DNA from: Pseudomonas citri
GTDB taxonomy: Bacteria; Pseudomonadota; Gammaproteobacteria; Pseudomonadales; Pseudomonadaceae
Reading direction: 5' to 3'
Assembly: GCF_025336485.1 (NCBI RefSeq)
Contig: NZ_JAODAB010000030.1
Location: 1-63,963 of the forward strand
DNA: 63,963 bases
Part shown: one piece after another, positions 35,680 to 45,632 of the stretch
Layout of the letters: each line of letters opens with the position of its first letter
Position numbering within the stretch: the stretch's first letter is position 1
Notes under the pieces: model-generated
Told to the model about the DNA's origin: nothing
The model's database searches: none
What the model saw: only the letters and a program-made list of their open reading frames with translations
Made by a program: the position numbers and the translations under genes

Positions 35680-35719
35680 ACCGCAGGCAGCTGACAGGGC
35701 AGGTGTTTCAGGTTTTTGC

Positions 35720-35738
35720 GAATTAAGGGTGAATTAAG
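35720..35738 (-). promoter_or_regulatory. PmrA-type direct repeat upstream of the PepSY gene
   Basis: The minus strand reads CTTAATTCACCCTTAATTC, that is CTTAAT-N5-CTTAAT, the consensus recognised by the OmpR-type response regulator PmrA. A third CTTAAT and an 11-bp inverted copy (TCACCCTTAAT) are at 35772-35782. Both lie within 80 bp of the PepSY start. Confidence 0.6.
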
Positions 35739-35800
35739 TTGCCACATTTAATCTGAGGCCACTTGAACGACTCACCCTTAATCAGACAAGGAAAATACTC

Positions 35801-36106
35801 ATGAAAACGCTGACTGCCCTGTTTACCGCTGCCGCCCTGACCCTTACCGCTGGCCTGGCCCAGGCCGATGTACGAGTCGATCAGATTCCTCAACTGGTCA
35901 AGGAAGGCAAGATCAAGTCCTTGGAATCGATGAACGAACAAGCCCTGAAGTTGCACCCGGGTGCGACCATCACCGACACCGACCTGGACAATCACTTCAA
36001 CGGTTATGAATATGAAGTGGAACTGAAAACCGCCGACGGCAAAGAGTTCGATGTTGATTTCGACGCAACCACCGGCAAAGTGCTCTCCAACAAGCAAGAC
36101 ACTTGA
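35801..36106 (+). CDS. PepSY domain periplasmic protein
   Basis: A 101-residue protein with a signal peptide (MKTLTALFTAAALTLTAGLAQA) and one PepSY domain (VDQIPQLVKEGKIKSLESMNEQALKLHPGATITDTDLD, DFDATTGKVLS). Such small periplasmic PepSY proteins are often controlled by and feed back on two-component systems. AAGGAAAA precedes the ATG. A PmrA-like box upstream supports stress or metal-responsive control. A strong terminator follows. Confidence 0.87.
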   Translation: MKTLTALFTAAALTLTAGLAQADVRVDQIPQLVKEGKIKSLESMNEQALKLHPGATITDTDLDNHFNGYEYEVELKTADGKEFDVDFDATTGKVLSNKQDT

Positions 36107-36124
36107 TTCGCTAAATAGCTAAAT

Positions 36125-36158
36125 AAAAGCCGCGCAACTTTCGAGTCGCGCGGCTTTT
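36125..36158 (+). terminator. terminator of the PepSY gene
   Basis: AAAAGCCGCGC (36125-36135) pairs with GCGCGGCTTTT (36148-36158), an 11-bp stem followed by T/A. It may also terminate the convergent chemoreceptor gene. Confidence 0.85.
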
Positions 36159-36212
36159 AACATGATTACCCGGCTTCAGGCATGGGAGTCCCTGCTCCCT
36201 CGCTACCTATCG

Positions 36213-37838
36213 TCAAGCGCTCAACCGCGCCGTCACGTCATTCAACTGCCCCGACAAGCCATGCAGGTCCCGACTGGCGGCTTCGGTGCGCTGCACGTTT
36301 TCCAGGTTGGTGCTGGCGATGCAGGTGATTTCGGTGAGGTTGCGCGAAATGTCTTCGGCGACGGAGGTCTGCTCTTCTGCCGCCGTGGCGATCTGACGGT
36401 TCATGTCACGAATCGCTTCGACAGCCTGGGTGATGCGTTCGAGCATGGCGCCGGCCTGGGTGACCTGTTCCACGCTTTCCTCGCTGCGCGACTGCCCGCT
36501 TTCGATGGCCTGGGCCGCGTCCACCGCACCAGTCTGCACGGTCTGGATGATCTGGTTGATCTCGATGATCGACGACGCCGTGCGCTGGGCCAGGCTGCGC
36601 ACTTCATCGGCGACCACCGCGAAACCGCGCCCGGCCTCACCGGCCCGTGCCGCTTCAATAGCCGCGTTGAGCGCCAGCAGGTTGGTCTGCTCGGCGATTC
36701 CGCGGATCACCTCCAGGACCTTGCCGATGCGTCCGCTGTCGGTTTCCAGCCGACGGATCACCGTGGCCGTATTGGCGATCTCGCCGCGCATGCGGGTGAT
36801 GGTGTGGATGGTCCCTTGCATGACCTTTTCACCCTGTTGGGCGGAGTGATCGGCATCGTCAGCCGCCTGCGCCGCATCGGCGGCATGACGCGCCACTTCC
36901 TGGGCGGTGGCGGACATTTCGTTCATCGCCGTTGCCACCTGATCGGTACGTTCGAACTGTTCGTTGGTGCCCTGGCTCATCAAGCCAGCGATGGCGTTGA
37001 GTTCGCCACTGGCGCTGTCCAGTTCCGTGGCACTGCGTTGCAGACGCGCGAAGGTTTCAGCGAGGAAATCACGCAGGGTATTGGCAGCCAGGGCCAAATC
37101 GCCCAACTCGTCCTGACGGTGGCTGACCACGCGCTCGGCAAAACGGCCGTGGCTCAGGCGCGTCACGTATTCGATCAGGTTACGAATCGGCTGCACCAGG
37201 CTGCGATTGACCAGCCACAGGCTGAACAGGCCGATCAACAGGCCCGACACCAGCATCACCGCGATACCCAGCAGGACAGTGCGATCGGCATCGGCACTGA
37301 TCAGCACCGACTGTTCACTGGCCAATTTGTGCAAATCGACCACCAGCTCGCTCATCTGCTCACTGGCCGCGCGGTCCACGCCTTTGACCGCCGCGTCCCC
37401 CGCCGCAGCGTCGCCACCGGCAGCCACGAACGCGTCACGGCCTTTCTGGTAGGCCGAACCCAACTGACGATGCTCGTCGCGCAGACGTTCGATGCGCGCC
37501 TTGATCCCGGCCGAAAGGTCCTTGCGCCCCACCAACTCGCCGAGAATGCCCTGAACCTCGTGCTGGCGCTCCTCGAACTGCTTCCAATACTTTTCCAGGT
37601 CCGCCGGCTGCTTGCCACGCAGCAGGACGTTCTTCCATTCCTGGACTTGCACCTTGAATTGCAAGTTGGCCTCGTCAATCAATTGCGAAGCTTGCACGGG
37701 CCCATCGATCAGGTTGCGGTAGTTCTGCACACCATTGGAAAGAAAGTGGAAGGACGCCAGTGCGATCAGCAGCATGGCCAGCAGGCTGCCGCTCAACAAG
37801 GCAAGAATCTGGGCTCTCAAGGACTTTTGTAGAAACAC
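36213..37838 (-). CDS. methyl-accepting chemotaxis protein
   Basis: A 541-residue receptor starting at GTG (VFLQKSLRAQILALL) behind GAGAG. Transmembrane helix 1 covers about 10-30, a four-helix-type periplasmic sensor about 31-185, helix 2 TVLLGIAVMLVSGLLIGLFSLWL, then HAMP and the cytoplasmic hairpin with EAARAGEAGRGFAVVADEVRSLAQR. Two predicted methylation helices flank the hairpin. The ATG some 67 codons upstream is out of the plausible N-terminus. No chemotaxis gene is nearby. Ligand unknown. Confidence 0.9.
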   Translation of the reverse strand: MFLQKSLRAQILALLSGSLLAMLLIALASFHFLSNGVQNYRNLIDGPVQASQLIDEANLQFKVQVQEWKNVLLRGKQPADLEKYWKQFEERQHEVQGILGELVGRKDLSAGIKARIERLRDEHRQLGSAYQKGRDAFVAAGGDAAAGDAAVKGVDRAASEQMSELVVDLHKLASEQSVLISADADRTVLLGIAVMLVSGLLIGLFSLWLVNRSLVQPIRNLIEYVTRLSHGRFAERVVSHRQDELGDLALAANTLRDFLAETFARLQRSATELDSASGELNAIAGLMSQGTNEQFERTDQVATAMNEMSATAQEVARHAADAAQAADDADHSAQQGEKVMQGTIHTITRMRGEIANTATVIRRLETDSGRIGKVLEVIRGIAEQTNLLALNAAIEAARAGEAGRGFAVVADEVRSLAQRTASSIIEINQIIQTVQTGAVDAAQAIESGQSRSEESVEQVTQAGAMLERITQAVEAIRDMNRQIATAAEEQTSVAEDISRNLTEITCIASTNLENVQRTEAASRDLHGLSGQLNDVTARLSA

Positions 37839-38156
37839 GGACGGAGCTCTCTCAGGAAGAAAAAAAGCCAAGCTCACGGAACGACACGTTCCGACCTCCA
37901 TGTCCGTGATGCACCGTGTCGCGACCGAATGCAGGGGATATGTCCACGCCATCGGCGCAAAAAGCCCGCTCTTGAGCCTTCGCGACGAACGGTCGGCTTT
38001 CGGTCGGGCAGCTAGCATGACCTGTCCAGACAACCCCATCTGTCGGCCCGGCGGGATTTAAACGTCTTTTTGTCATTTCTCCTGCTGTATCCTGCCCAGG
38101 CTTTGTAAAAGCGCGGATCTACCAGATCTATCCACAGACTTTGCGAGGAGCGCGAA
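37839..38156. other. divergent region between the chemoreceptor and a small ORF
   Basis: No gene is supported here. The chemoreceptor side is read to the left and the small 47-residue ORF to the right. I see no convincing operator; short frames on either strand are shadows. Confidence 0.5.
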
Positions 38157-38300
38157 ATGCACGAGATCCCGAATCTCCCCTTCCCAAGCCTGCACGACAC
38201 TGAGCAGACGACCACGCTACAGGCCGCCGGGCAACCTGAGCCCCACAAACCCGAGCCCAAAGAAGCCACTGAACGCCGCCAGGCCGACAGCGAAGACTGA
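38157..38300 (+). CDS. small unknown protein, 47 residues
   Basis: A short ORF with an excellent Shine-Dalgarno (GAGGAG, 6 bases before the ATG). The product MHEIPNLPFPSLHDTEQ... is Pro/Glu-rich and hydrophilic, ending RRQADSED; it has no signal or helix. The strong ribosome site and GC3 typical of the genus suggest it is translated. No function can be given. Confidence 0.6.
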   Translation: MHEIPNLPFPSLHDTEQTTTLQAAGQPEPHKPEPKEATERRQADSED

Positions 38301-38320
38301 TACAGCCGCACCACCAGACC

Positions 38321-38352
38321 GTGTGGAAAGCGCTAATATGCGCTTTCCACAC
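38321..38352. promoter_or_regulatory. perfect 13-bp palindrome with TAATAT loop
   Basis: GTGTGGAAAGCGC-TAATAT-GCGCTTTCCACAC is a perfect inverted repeat between two small ORFs, 23 bp before the ATG at 38375. There is no T run. The loop holds a -10-like TAATAT, so it could be an operator around a promoter or a cruciform/terminator. Confidence 0.5.
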
Positions 38353-38374
38353 CGCCTGAATTCCGAGCCAGACC

Positions 38375-38572
38375 ATGACCGACGACACCCCACCTCCCTT
38401 CAGCGAAGCCCAGGCTGGCGTGCTCATTGGCACCGCCGAAAGAATGGTTGATGTCTGGACACGCCTTCCTGCGGAAAAACGCGCCGCCCTGCTGGCACGT
38501 TTCGGCAGCGAAGAAAACGCCATCGCCGCGTTGGTCACCACGCAACTGGTTGCCGGGAACAGCGATAGCTGA
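38375..38572 (+). CDS. small hypothetical protein, 65 residues
   Basis: A 65-residue protein (MTDDTPPPFSEAQAG...) that is largely helical: GVLIGTAERMVDVWTRLPAEKRAALLARFGSEENAIAALVTTQL. It has no signal peptide or metal motif. A perfect palindrome lies just upstream. It resembles short conserved Pseudomonas proteins without assigned role. Confidence 0.65.
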   Translation: MTDDTPPPFSEAQAGVLIGTAERMVDVWTRLPAEKRAALLARFGSEENAIAALVTTQLVAGNSDS

Positions 38573-38674
38573 GCCACCGCCGGGCAAATAGTTTTACTTT
38601 TTCACACCCTGCCGCCACGGTCGTCGGTATCATAAGCAGCCTATCTATCCTGCTGTTCCGTGGACCCTCTCCCC

Positions 38675-39868
38675 ATGTCACATTCCGAGCGCCCTCTGGC
38701 GGTCACGCTGCAAGTCGTTTCCATCGTCCTTTTCACATTCATCGGCTACCTGAACGTCGGCATTCCCCTGGCCGTGTTGCCCGGCTACGTCCACGGCGAC
38801 CTGGGCTTCGGTGCGGTGATCGCCGGGTTGGTGATCAGCGTCCAGTATCTGGCCACGCTCCTCAGCCGCCCTTACGCCGGGCGCATCATCGATAACCTGG
38901 GAAGCAAGCGCGCGGTCATGTTCGGCCTCGCCGGCTGCGGACTCAGCGGCGTGTTCATGCTATTGGCGGCCTGGACGCCCCATTTGCCCTACGTCAGCCT
39001 GACCAGCCTGTTCATCGGTCGCCTGGTGCTGGGCAGCGCCGAAAGCCTGGTGGGCTCGGGCTCGATTGGCTGGGGCATCGGCCGGGTCGGCGCGATCAAT
39101 ACCGCCAAGGTGATTTCCTGGAACGGCATCGCCAGCTACGGCGCGTTGGCGATCGGCGCACCGTTGGGCGTGTGGTTGGTCAATCACCTGGGGCTGTGGA
39201 GCATGGGCGCCAGCATCATCCTGCTGGGCTTGTTCGGCCTGGCCCTGGCATGGCCGAAAACCGCCGCGCCCATCGTCGCTGGCGAACGGTTACCGTTCAT
39301 GCACGTGTTGGGCCGCGTCCTGCCCCACGGCTGCGGCCTGGCCCTGGGCTCCATCGGCTTTGGCACCATCGCCACGTTCATCACGCTGTACTACGCCACG
39401 CAACACTGGGACAACGCCGTGCTGTGCCTGAGCCTGTTCGGCAGCAGCTTCATCGGCGCCCGCCTGCTGTTCGCCAACCTGATCAATCGTCTAGGGGGCT
39501 TCCGGGTGGCCATCGCCTGCCTGTCGGTGGAAACCCTGGGCCTGTTGCTGTTGTGGCTGGCACCGGATGCCCATTGGGCCCTGGCGGGTGCGGCGTTGAG
39601 CGGTTTTGGCTTTTCCCTGGTGTTCCCGGCCCTGGGCGTGGAAGCGGTCAACCTGGTGCCGGCCTCCAGCCGTGGGGCGGCGGTGGGTGCCTATTCGTTG
39701 TTCATCGATTTGTCGCTGGGGATCACCGGACCACTGGCCGGGGCCGTTGCCGCAAGCTTCGGTTTTGCCTCGATCTTCCTGTTCGCGGCGCTGGCGGCGC
39801 TGGGCGGATTGGCCTTGAGCCTCTACCTGTACCGACAGGCGCCAAGACAACGCCAGGCGCGGGATTAG
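38675..39868 (+). CDS. MFS transporter, YhhS-like
   Basis: A 397-residue protein with about 12 hydrophobic helices. The N-terminal half contains the MFS motif A-type loop LSRPYAGRIIDNLGSKRAVMFG, and the pattern GYLNVGIPLAVLPGYVH...AGLVISVQYLATLLSRP closely follows E. coli YhhS (UPF0226). Substrate unknown. ATG at 38675 preferred to a GTG five codons upstream. Its stop overlaps convergent arfB by 4 bases. Confidence 0.85.
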   Translation: MSHSERPLAVTLQVVSIVLFTFIGYLNVGIPLAVLPGYVHGDLGFGAVIAGLVISVQYLATLLSRPYAGRIIDNLGSKRAVMFGLAGCGLSGVFMLLAAWTPHLPYVSLTSLFIGRLVLGSAESLVGSGSIGWGIGRVGAINTAKVISWNGIASYGALAIGAPLGVWLVNHLGLWSMGASIILLGLFGLALAWPKTAAPIVAGERLPFMHVLGRVLPHGCGLALGSIGFGTIATFITLYYATQHWDNAVLCLSLFGSSFIGARLLFANLINRLGGFRVAIACLSVETLGLLLLWLAPDAHWALAGAALSGFGFSLVFPALGVEAVNLVPASSRGAAVGAYSLFIDLSLGITGPLAGAVAASFGFASIFLFAALAALGGLALSLYLYRQAPRQRQARD

Positions 39869-40278
39869 AAGTCCACCTTGCCACGTCCCGCCTTGATCGA
39901 GCCGCGCTTGGCCTTGGTCTCCAGACGACGCTTTTTCGAACCCAGGGTCGGCTTGGTCGGGCGGCGCTTCTTCTCCACCTTGATGGCGCCGAGGATCAAT
40001 TCGACCAGGCGCTCCAAAGCATCGGCGCGGTTCTGCTCCTGCGTGCGGTATTGCTGGGCCTTAATGATCAGCACGCCGTCGCTGGTGATGCGGCTGTCGC
40101 GCAGGGCCAGCAGCCGCTCCTTGTAGAACTCGGGCAAGGACGAGGCCGGGATGTCGAAGCGCAGGTGCACGGCGCTGGAAACCTTGTTGACATTCTGCCC
40201 CCCGGCGCCCTGGGCGCGGATGGCCGTCAGTTCGATCTCGGCGTCCGGAATGTGCACGGTGTTGGAAATGACCAGCAT
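39865..40278 (-). CDS. arfB: alternative ribosome rescue factor ArfB (YaeJ)
   Basis: A 137-residue codon-independent peptidyl-tRNA hydrolase. The catalytic GGQ is in IRAQGAGGQNVNKVSSAVHLRFD, and the basic C-terminal tail (KKRRPTKPTLGSKKRRLETKAKRG) that enters the empty mRNA channel is present. It releases peptides from ribosomes stalled without a stop codon, a backup to tmRNA. It overlaps the MFS gene by 4 bases. Confidence 0.95.
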   Translation of the reverse strand: MLVISNTVHIPDAEIELTAIRAQGAGGQNVNKVSSAVHLRFDIPASSLPEFYKERLLALRDSRITSDGVLIIKAQQYRTQEQNRADALERLVELILGAIKVEKKRRPTKPTLGSKKRRLETKAKRGSIKAGRGKVDF

Positions 40279-40352
40279 GGAAGGTGTCCGGTATCAGGAT
40301 CCACAGGATACCGCGAATCCCCCGGACAAAAGCCACGGGGTCTTAAAACAAC

Positions 40353-40375
40353 AAACCCGGCACTTGGCCGGGTTT
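40353..40375 (-). terminator. hairpin after the amino acid permease
   Basis: AAACCCGGC-ACTTG-GCCGGGTTT is a 9-bp stem 18 bases after the permease stop. The T run on the minus strand is short (TTTGTTGTTTT). Confidence 0.7.
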
Positions 40376-40393
40376 GCGGTATTTCAGGACGAC

Positions 40394-41815
40394 TTACTTG
40401 GCAGTCGCCACCACAGCCAGTTCATGCCGGGCGCTGCGCTTGTTCTTGATCAGGTAGCACACCCACATGAACACCACCCACACCGGAATCGCATAGACCG
40501 AGACCTGGATCCCGGGGATCAGCAGCATCACGCCGAGGATGAACACTACGAACGCCAGGCAGACGTAGTTGCCATACGGATACCACAAGGCCTTGAACAG
40601 CGGGGTCTGGCGGCTCTGGTTCATGTGCTGGCGGAACTTGAAGTGCGAGTAGCTGATCATCGCCCAGTTGATCACCAGGGTGGCGACCACCAGCGACATC
40701 AGCAGCTCCAGCGCATGCTGCGGCATCAGGTAGTTCAGCAACACCGCCACCAGCGTGACCGCGGCCGAGGCCAGGATCGAACGCACTGGCACGCCACGCT
40801 TGTCGATCTTGGCCAAGGCACTGGGGGCGTCGCCCTGTTCGGCCATGCCCAGCAACATGCGGCTGTTGCAGTAGGTGCCGCTGTTATAGACCGACAGCGC
40901 GGCGGTCAGCACCACGAAGTTGAGGATATGTGCGGCGGTATCGCTGCCCAGCATCGAGAACACCTGCACGAACGGGCTGCCGCTGTAGGCATCGCCGGAG
41001 GCATTGAGGCTGGTCAGCAGGCTGTCCCACGGGGTCAGGGACAACAACACCACGAGGGCGCCGATGTAGAAAATCAGGATCCGGTAGATCACCTGGTTGA
41101 TGGCCTTGGGAATCACGGTTTTCGGTTTGTCGGCCTCGGCAGCAGTGAAGCCGAGCATTTCCAGGCCGCCGAAGGAGAACATGATGATCGCCATGGCCAT
41201 CACCAGGCCGCTCACGCCGTTGGGGAAGAAGCCACCGTGGGACCACAGGTTGGTCAGCGACGCTTGCGGCCCGCCATGACCGCTGACCAGCAGGTAGCTG
41301 CCCAGGGCAATCATGCCGACAATCGCCGCCACCTTGATGATCGCGAACCAGAACTCGGCTTCGCCGAAGACTTTGACGTTGGCCAGGTTGATGGCGTTGA
41401 TCAGGATGAAGAACGCGGCGGCCGACACCCAGGTCGGGATGTCTGGCGCCCAGTAGTGGATGTACTTGCCCACCGCCGTCAGCTCGGACATGCCCACCAG
41501 GATGTAGAGGATCCAGCAGTTCCAGCCCGACAGGAAGCCGGCGAAACCGCCCCAGTACTTGTGGGCGAAGTGGCTGAAGGAACCGGCCACCGGCTCCTCG
41601 ACGATCATCTCGCCCAGTTGGCGCATGATCATGAAGGCGATGAAGCCGCAAATGGCGTAGCCGAGGATCATCGATGGACCGGCAGACTTCAGCACCCCGG
41701 CCGAGCCGAGGAACAGACCGGTGCCGATGGCGCCACCGAGGGCGATCAATTGAATATGTCGATTCTTCAGGCCGCGCTTAAGCTCGCCTGGCAGCGTGTT
41801 ATCTACAACGGTCAT
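40394..41815 (-). CDS. amino acid permease (AroP/PheP-type APC family)
   Basis: A 473-residue APC-family transporter with 12 predicted helices and the N-terminal signature LKRGLKNRHIQLIALGGAIGTGLFLGSAG. GFTAAEADKPKTVIPKAINQVIYRIL is also characteristic. AroP2 (aromatic), ProY and LysP share this pattern; synteny as I recall favours the aroP2 type of P. aeruginosa, but the substrate cannot be fixed from sequence. Single gene. Confidence 0.9.
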   Translation of the reverse strand: MTVVDNTLPGELKRGLKNRHIQLIALGGAIGTGLFLGSAGVLKSAGPSMILGYAICGFIAFMIMRQLGEMIVEEPVAGSFSHFAHKYWGGFAGFLSGWNCWILYILVGMSELTAVGKYIHYWAPDIPTWVSAAAFFILINAINLANVKVFGEAEFWFAIIKVAAIVGMIALGSYLLVSGHGGPQASLTNLWSHGGFFPNGVSGLVMAMAIIMFSFGGLEMLGFTAAEADKPKTVIPKAINQVIYRILIFYIGALVVLLSLTPWDSLLTSLNASGDAYSGSPFVQVFSMLGSDTAAHILNFVVLTAALSVYNSGTYCNSRMLLGMAEQGDAPSALAKIDKRGVPVRSILASAAVTLVAVLLNYLMPQHALELLMSLVVATLVINWAMISYSHFKFRQHMNQSRQTPLFKALWYPYGNYVCLAFVVFILGVMLLIPGIQVSVYAIPVWVVFMWVCYLIKNKRSARHELAVVATAK

Positions 41816-42640
41816 GCGTCACCTGTTTGTTTTTATCTGTGACGAAATCGAACCCGACACGCTTATGGCGTGGCGGAGTGAACAAGGCGGATAACCTTGA
41901 AGGTGCGTGGATACGCAAAGGGTCACAGTAAAACGCGGCGCATTGTACACCGCCGCCCCCCTGCTGCCAGACACCACCAGATCAGCGTGTCGTTTGCCGG
42001 GATCGCACGGGGCCGCCTCGAGCGTCTCGGGCGGCTGCAAAGACATGTTCAGGCCCTTGCGAGCCCCAGGCGTGGATAGCGCGAAAAACGCCACCACAGG
42101 AGAAATGGAGTTGAGTTACGGCGTGCATTGCGCCTCCTTCTTGTTATTCACCTGCACACAGGCGTGGAGCGCATCTCACCCTTCCAGCCGATTGGAAACA
42201 AGCATGCCAGAGCCCTCGAACGCCCGCTGGAACGGGGTCGGCGGAAGTTTTTTCTTACAATTGCCGCTGACAGGCTGCGCAACCTTGCAGACCGCACGAA
42301 ATCGTCAACATCTCGTTACACCCCGTCACGTAGAGTTTCCATGTAGGAATTTTCCGTAGGCTGACTGCAAATTGACGGTAGATAGCTACCTATTAAAAAA
42401 ATCCCCCAGGCGGCTGTTTTTAAATAAGTAAATGGGCCGCTAAAAATGGAACAAAAAGTTCAAGCTGAAAAAATGAAATTATTTTTTTGCACAGCAAAAC
42501 AACCTCGACTAGGTTTTCACCGACTTGCCATGCGTCACGCTGGCAAGTTCTGCGGCGCTGCTTCTGGCCAGCTTTCGCCCGCCGGATCGCTGCGCGCTTG
42601 TGAAAACGCTATCCGTCGAAAAGTCATCAGGAGATTCACT
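41816..42640. other. long intergenic region upstream of the small-peptide gene
   Basis: No credible gene in about 825 bp; the open frames on both strands lack ribosome sites and family features. It starts GC-rich after the permease and becomes AT-rich from about 42360 (runs such as TTTTTAAATAAGTAAATG). It contains the motif copy at 42342-42359 and a possible promoter TTGCAC-N17-TAGGTT near 42487-42515. Confidence 0.5.
42342..42359 (+). repeat. TGTAGGAATTTTC-GTAG motif, copy 2
   Basis: TGTAGGAATTTTCCGTAG, matching copy 1 at 25662-25678 except for one extra C. It lies about 280 bp upstream of the 45-residue peptide gene, at the border where the DNA turns AT-rich. The inner GGAATTTTCC has short dyad arms. 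Confidence 0.5.
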
Positions 42641-42778
42641 ATGCAAACACTGGACAAAGACTTGGAAACCGAACTGCAACTGGACGAGTGGTTTGAAGCG
42701 CCAACCCATGAAGCCGCCGTTGAAATGATGCAAGCCGACGCCGTCGTTCCATTCGGCACGGCGATGTGGCCTGTGTAA
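42641..42778 (+). CDS. 45-residue acidic peptide, possible precursor peptide
   Basis: A small ORF with a strong Shine-Dalgarno (AGGAG, 7 bases before the ATG). The product MQTLDKDLETELQLDEWFE... is very acidic for its first two thirds (ten Asp/Glu, one Lys, no Arg, no Cys). It ends in a hydrophobic segment AVVPFGTAMWPV. A leader-plus-core division like that of ribosomal peptide precursors is possible. It lies 90 bp upstream of an M29-like peptidase gene, with a GC-rich hairpin between. I recognise no family. Not a secreted protein by Sec. Confidence 0.7.
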   Translation: MQTLDKDLETELQLDEWFEAPTHEAAVEMMQADAVVPFGTAMWPV

Positions 42779-42788
42779 GCACCACCCC

Positions 42789-42819
42789 GGCGGAGGCGAT
42801 CCGGCCGGTCGTCTCCGCC
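42789..42819 (+). terminator. hairpin between peptide gene and peptidase gene
   Basis: GGCGGAG-(GCGATCCGGCCGGTCGT)-CTCCGCC gives a stem that extends through GCGA/TCGT with one mismatch. It starts 11 bases after the peptide stop. No T run follows, so it probably attenuates or processes the transcript, allowing more peptide than enzyme, as in some peptide-precursor operons. Confidence 0.6.
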
Positions 42820-42868
42820 ACCGTCGCAGGTCTTCAGGGAAACCACCTTTTTTCAGGGAAGAACAAGC

Positions 42869-43834
42869 ATGGACACACAACGAGCCATCTCGCATTTCCT
42901 TTACTACCTCGAACATCATCCCGCCCTGGTCGGTGTCCAGCCCGCCAAGGTGTTGCTCGGCCATACCGCTGACTACGAAGCATTGGCCGGCGCCATCGCC
43001 GAACAGGCCAGCAGCGGCTCACCTTTCCGGTTCAGCGCCATGCGCCTGGACCTTGAACCGACGCAACGCCTGTCCCAGGCGATTGCCGACTGTGACCTGT
43101 ATATTTTCTTCTACGACTCTTCCACCCTGCCCAACCCACGTCCCGACGGCCCGGAATTTGTCCGCGCGCTGCAAAGCGTAATGGCAGAGAACTGGAAGAA
43201 ATCGCTGCTGTTCAAAGACTATGGGGATTATTTCTACGACACCTTCAGCGTCATCCCCCAACGTATCGCCGGGCTCAACAGCCACTTGATCCAGCGCATG
43301 TCCCAGGCGACGACGCTAAGCTTTCAGGATGAGCACGGTTCGTACTTCGATACCACGCTGGACAATGTCAAGAAGTGGACCGACATCAACGGGATCGGCA
43401 ACTACGACCTGGCCCCCGGCGAAATCGCTACCCACAGCGATACCATCAATGGCCACGTGAAATTCGTCGGCACTTTCCTCGGCACCATTCCGTTCGCGCG
43501 CAAATATGGCGTGCTGCAGTCACCGTTGGAGTTGTGGATCGAGGACTCCACCATCCAGAAAATCGCCACCGACGTGCCGGGCCTGGAACAGGACTTCACC
43601 AAATACCTGGATGCCAACCCGTCAAACCGGCGTATCGAGGAACTGGGGATCGGCACCAACGAAGGGGTCAAGAGCCTCTATGCACGCAATGCCGGTTTCG
43701 AGGAGCGTCATTGTGGCCTGCACCTGGGACTGGGGGGCGGGGCCAAAGGCAGCCATCATCTGGACCTGATATTCGAAGGCGGCGTGCTGGCGTTGGATCA
43801 CAAGCCGATGTTCGATGGGCGGTTTGTGCTTTAG
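42869..43834 (+). CDS. M29 (aminopeptidase T)-like metalloprotein
   Basis: A 321-residue protein. The C-terminal half follows the M29 aminopeptidase pattern: E185 (APGEIATH), E258 (EELGIGTN), H285 (GLHLGLGGG), H297 and D299 (SHHLDL), which together match the dinuclear metal ligands of aminopeptidase T. The N-terminal 180 residues are divergent and the protein is about 90 residues shorter than classical M29 enzymes (about 410). GGGAAG precedes the ATG. The upstream 45-residue peptide gene, on the same strand, suggests processing of that product. No other maturation gene is next to it; groL follows convergently. Confidence 0.75.
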   Translation: MDTQRAISHFLYYLEHHPALVGVQPAKVLLGHTADYEALAGAIAEQASSGSPFRFSAMRLDLEPTQRLSQAIADCDLYIFFYDSSTLPNPRPDGPEFVRALQSVMAENWKKSLLFKDYGDYFYDTFSVIPQRIAGLNSHLIQRMSQATTLSFQDEHGSYFDTTLDNVKKWTDINGIGNYDLAPGEIATHSDTINGHVKFVGTFLGTIPFARKYGVLQSPLELWIEDSTIQKIATDVPGLEQDFTKYLDANPSNRRIEELGIGTNEGVKSLYARNAGFEERHCGLHLGLGGGAKGSHHLDLIFEGGVLALDHKPMFDGRFVL

Positions 43835-43884
43835 GGATAGCGGTGAAGCTGCCGTTCCACAGCCCGGTAAAGCAGCCCGCAAAA

Positions 43885-43916
43885 AAAAACCCGCCGGCTT
43901 TCGCCCGCGGGTTTTT
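43885..43916 (-). terminator. terminator of groL
   Basis: AAAAACCCGC and GCGGGTTTTT flank a GGCTTTCGCCC loop region, with long A and T runs on both sides. It ends the groES-groEL transcript and could also stop the convergent peptidase transcript. Confidence 0.85.
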
Positions 43917-43937
43917 CGTTACAGGGGTAAGGCTGGC

Positions 43938-45581
<1,644 letters not shown>

Positions 45582-45632
45582 GATCGATATTCCTTAAATA
45601 CTTTGTAGTAGCGGGAAAATACGCGAGGGAAA

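Noticed and set aside
41907..42359. 150-residue plus-strand frame upstream of the small-peptide gene
   Set aside because: No ribosome site or family likeness; ends in the repeat motif.
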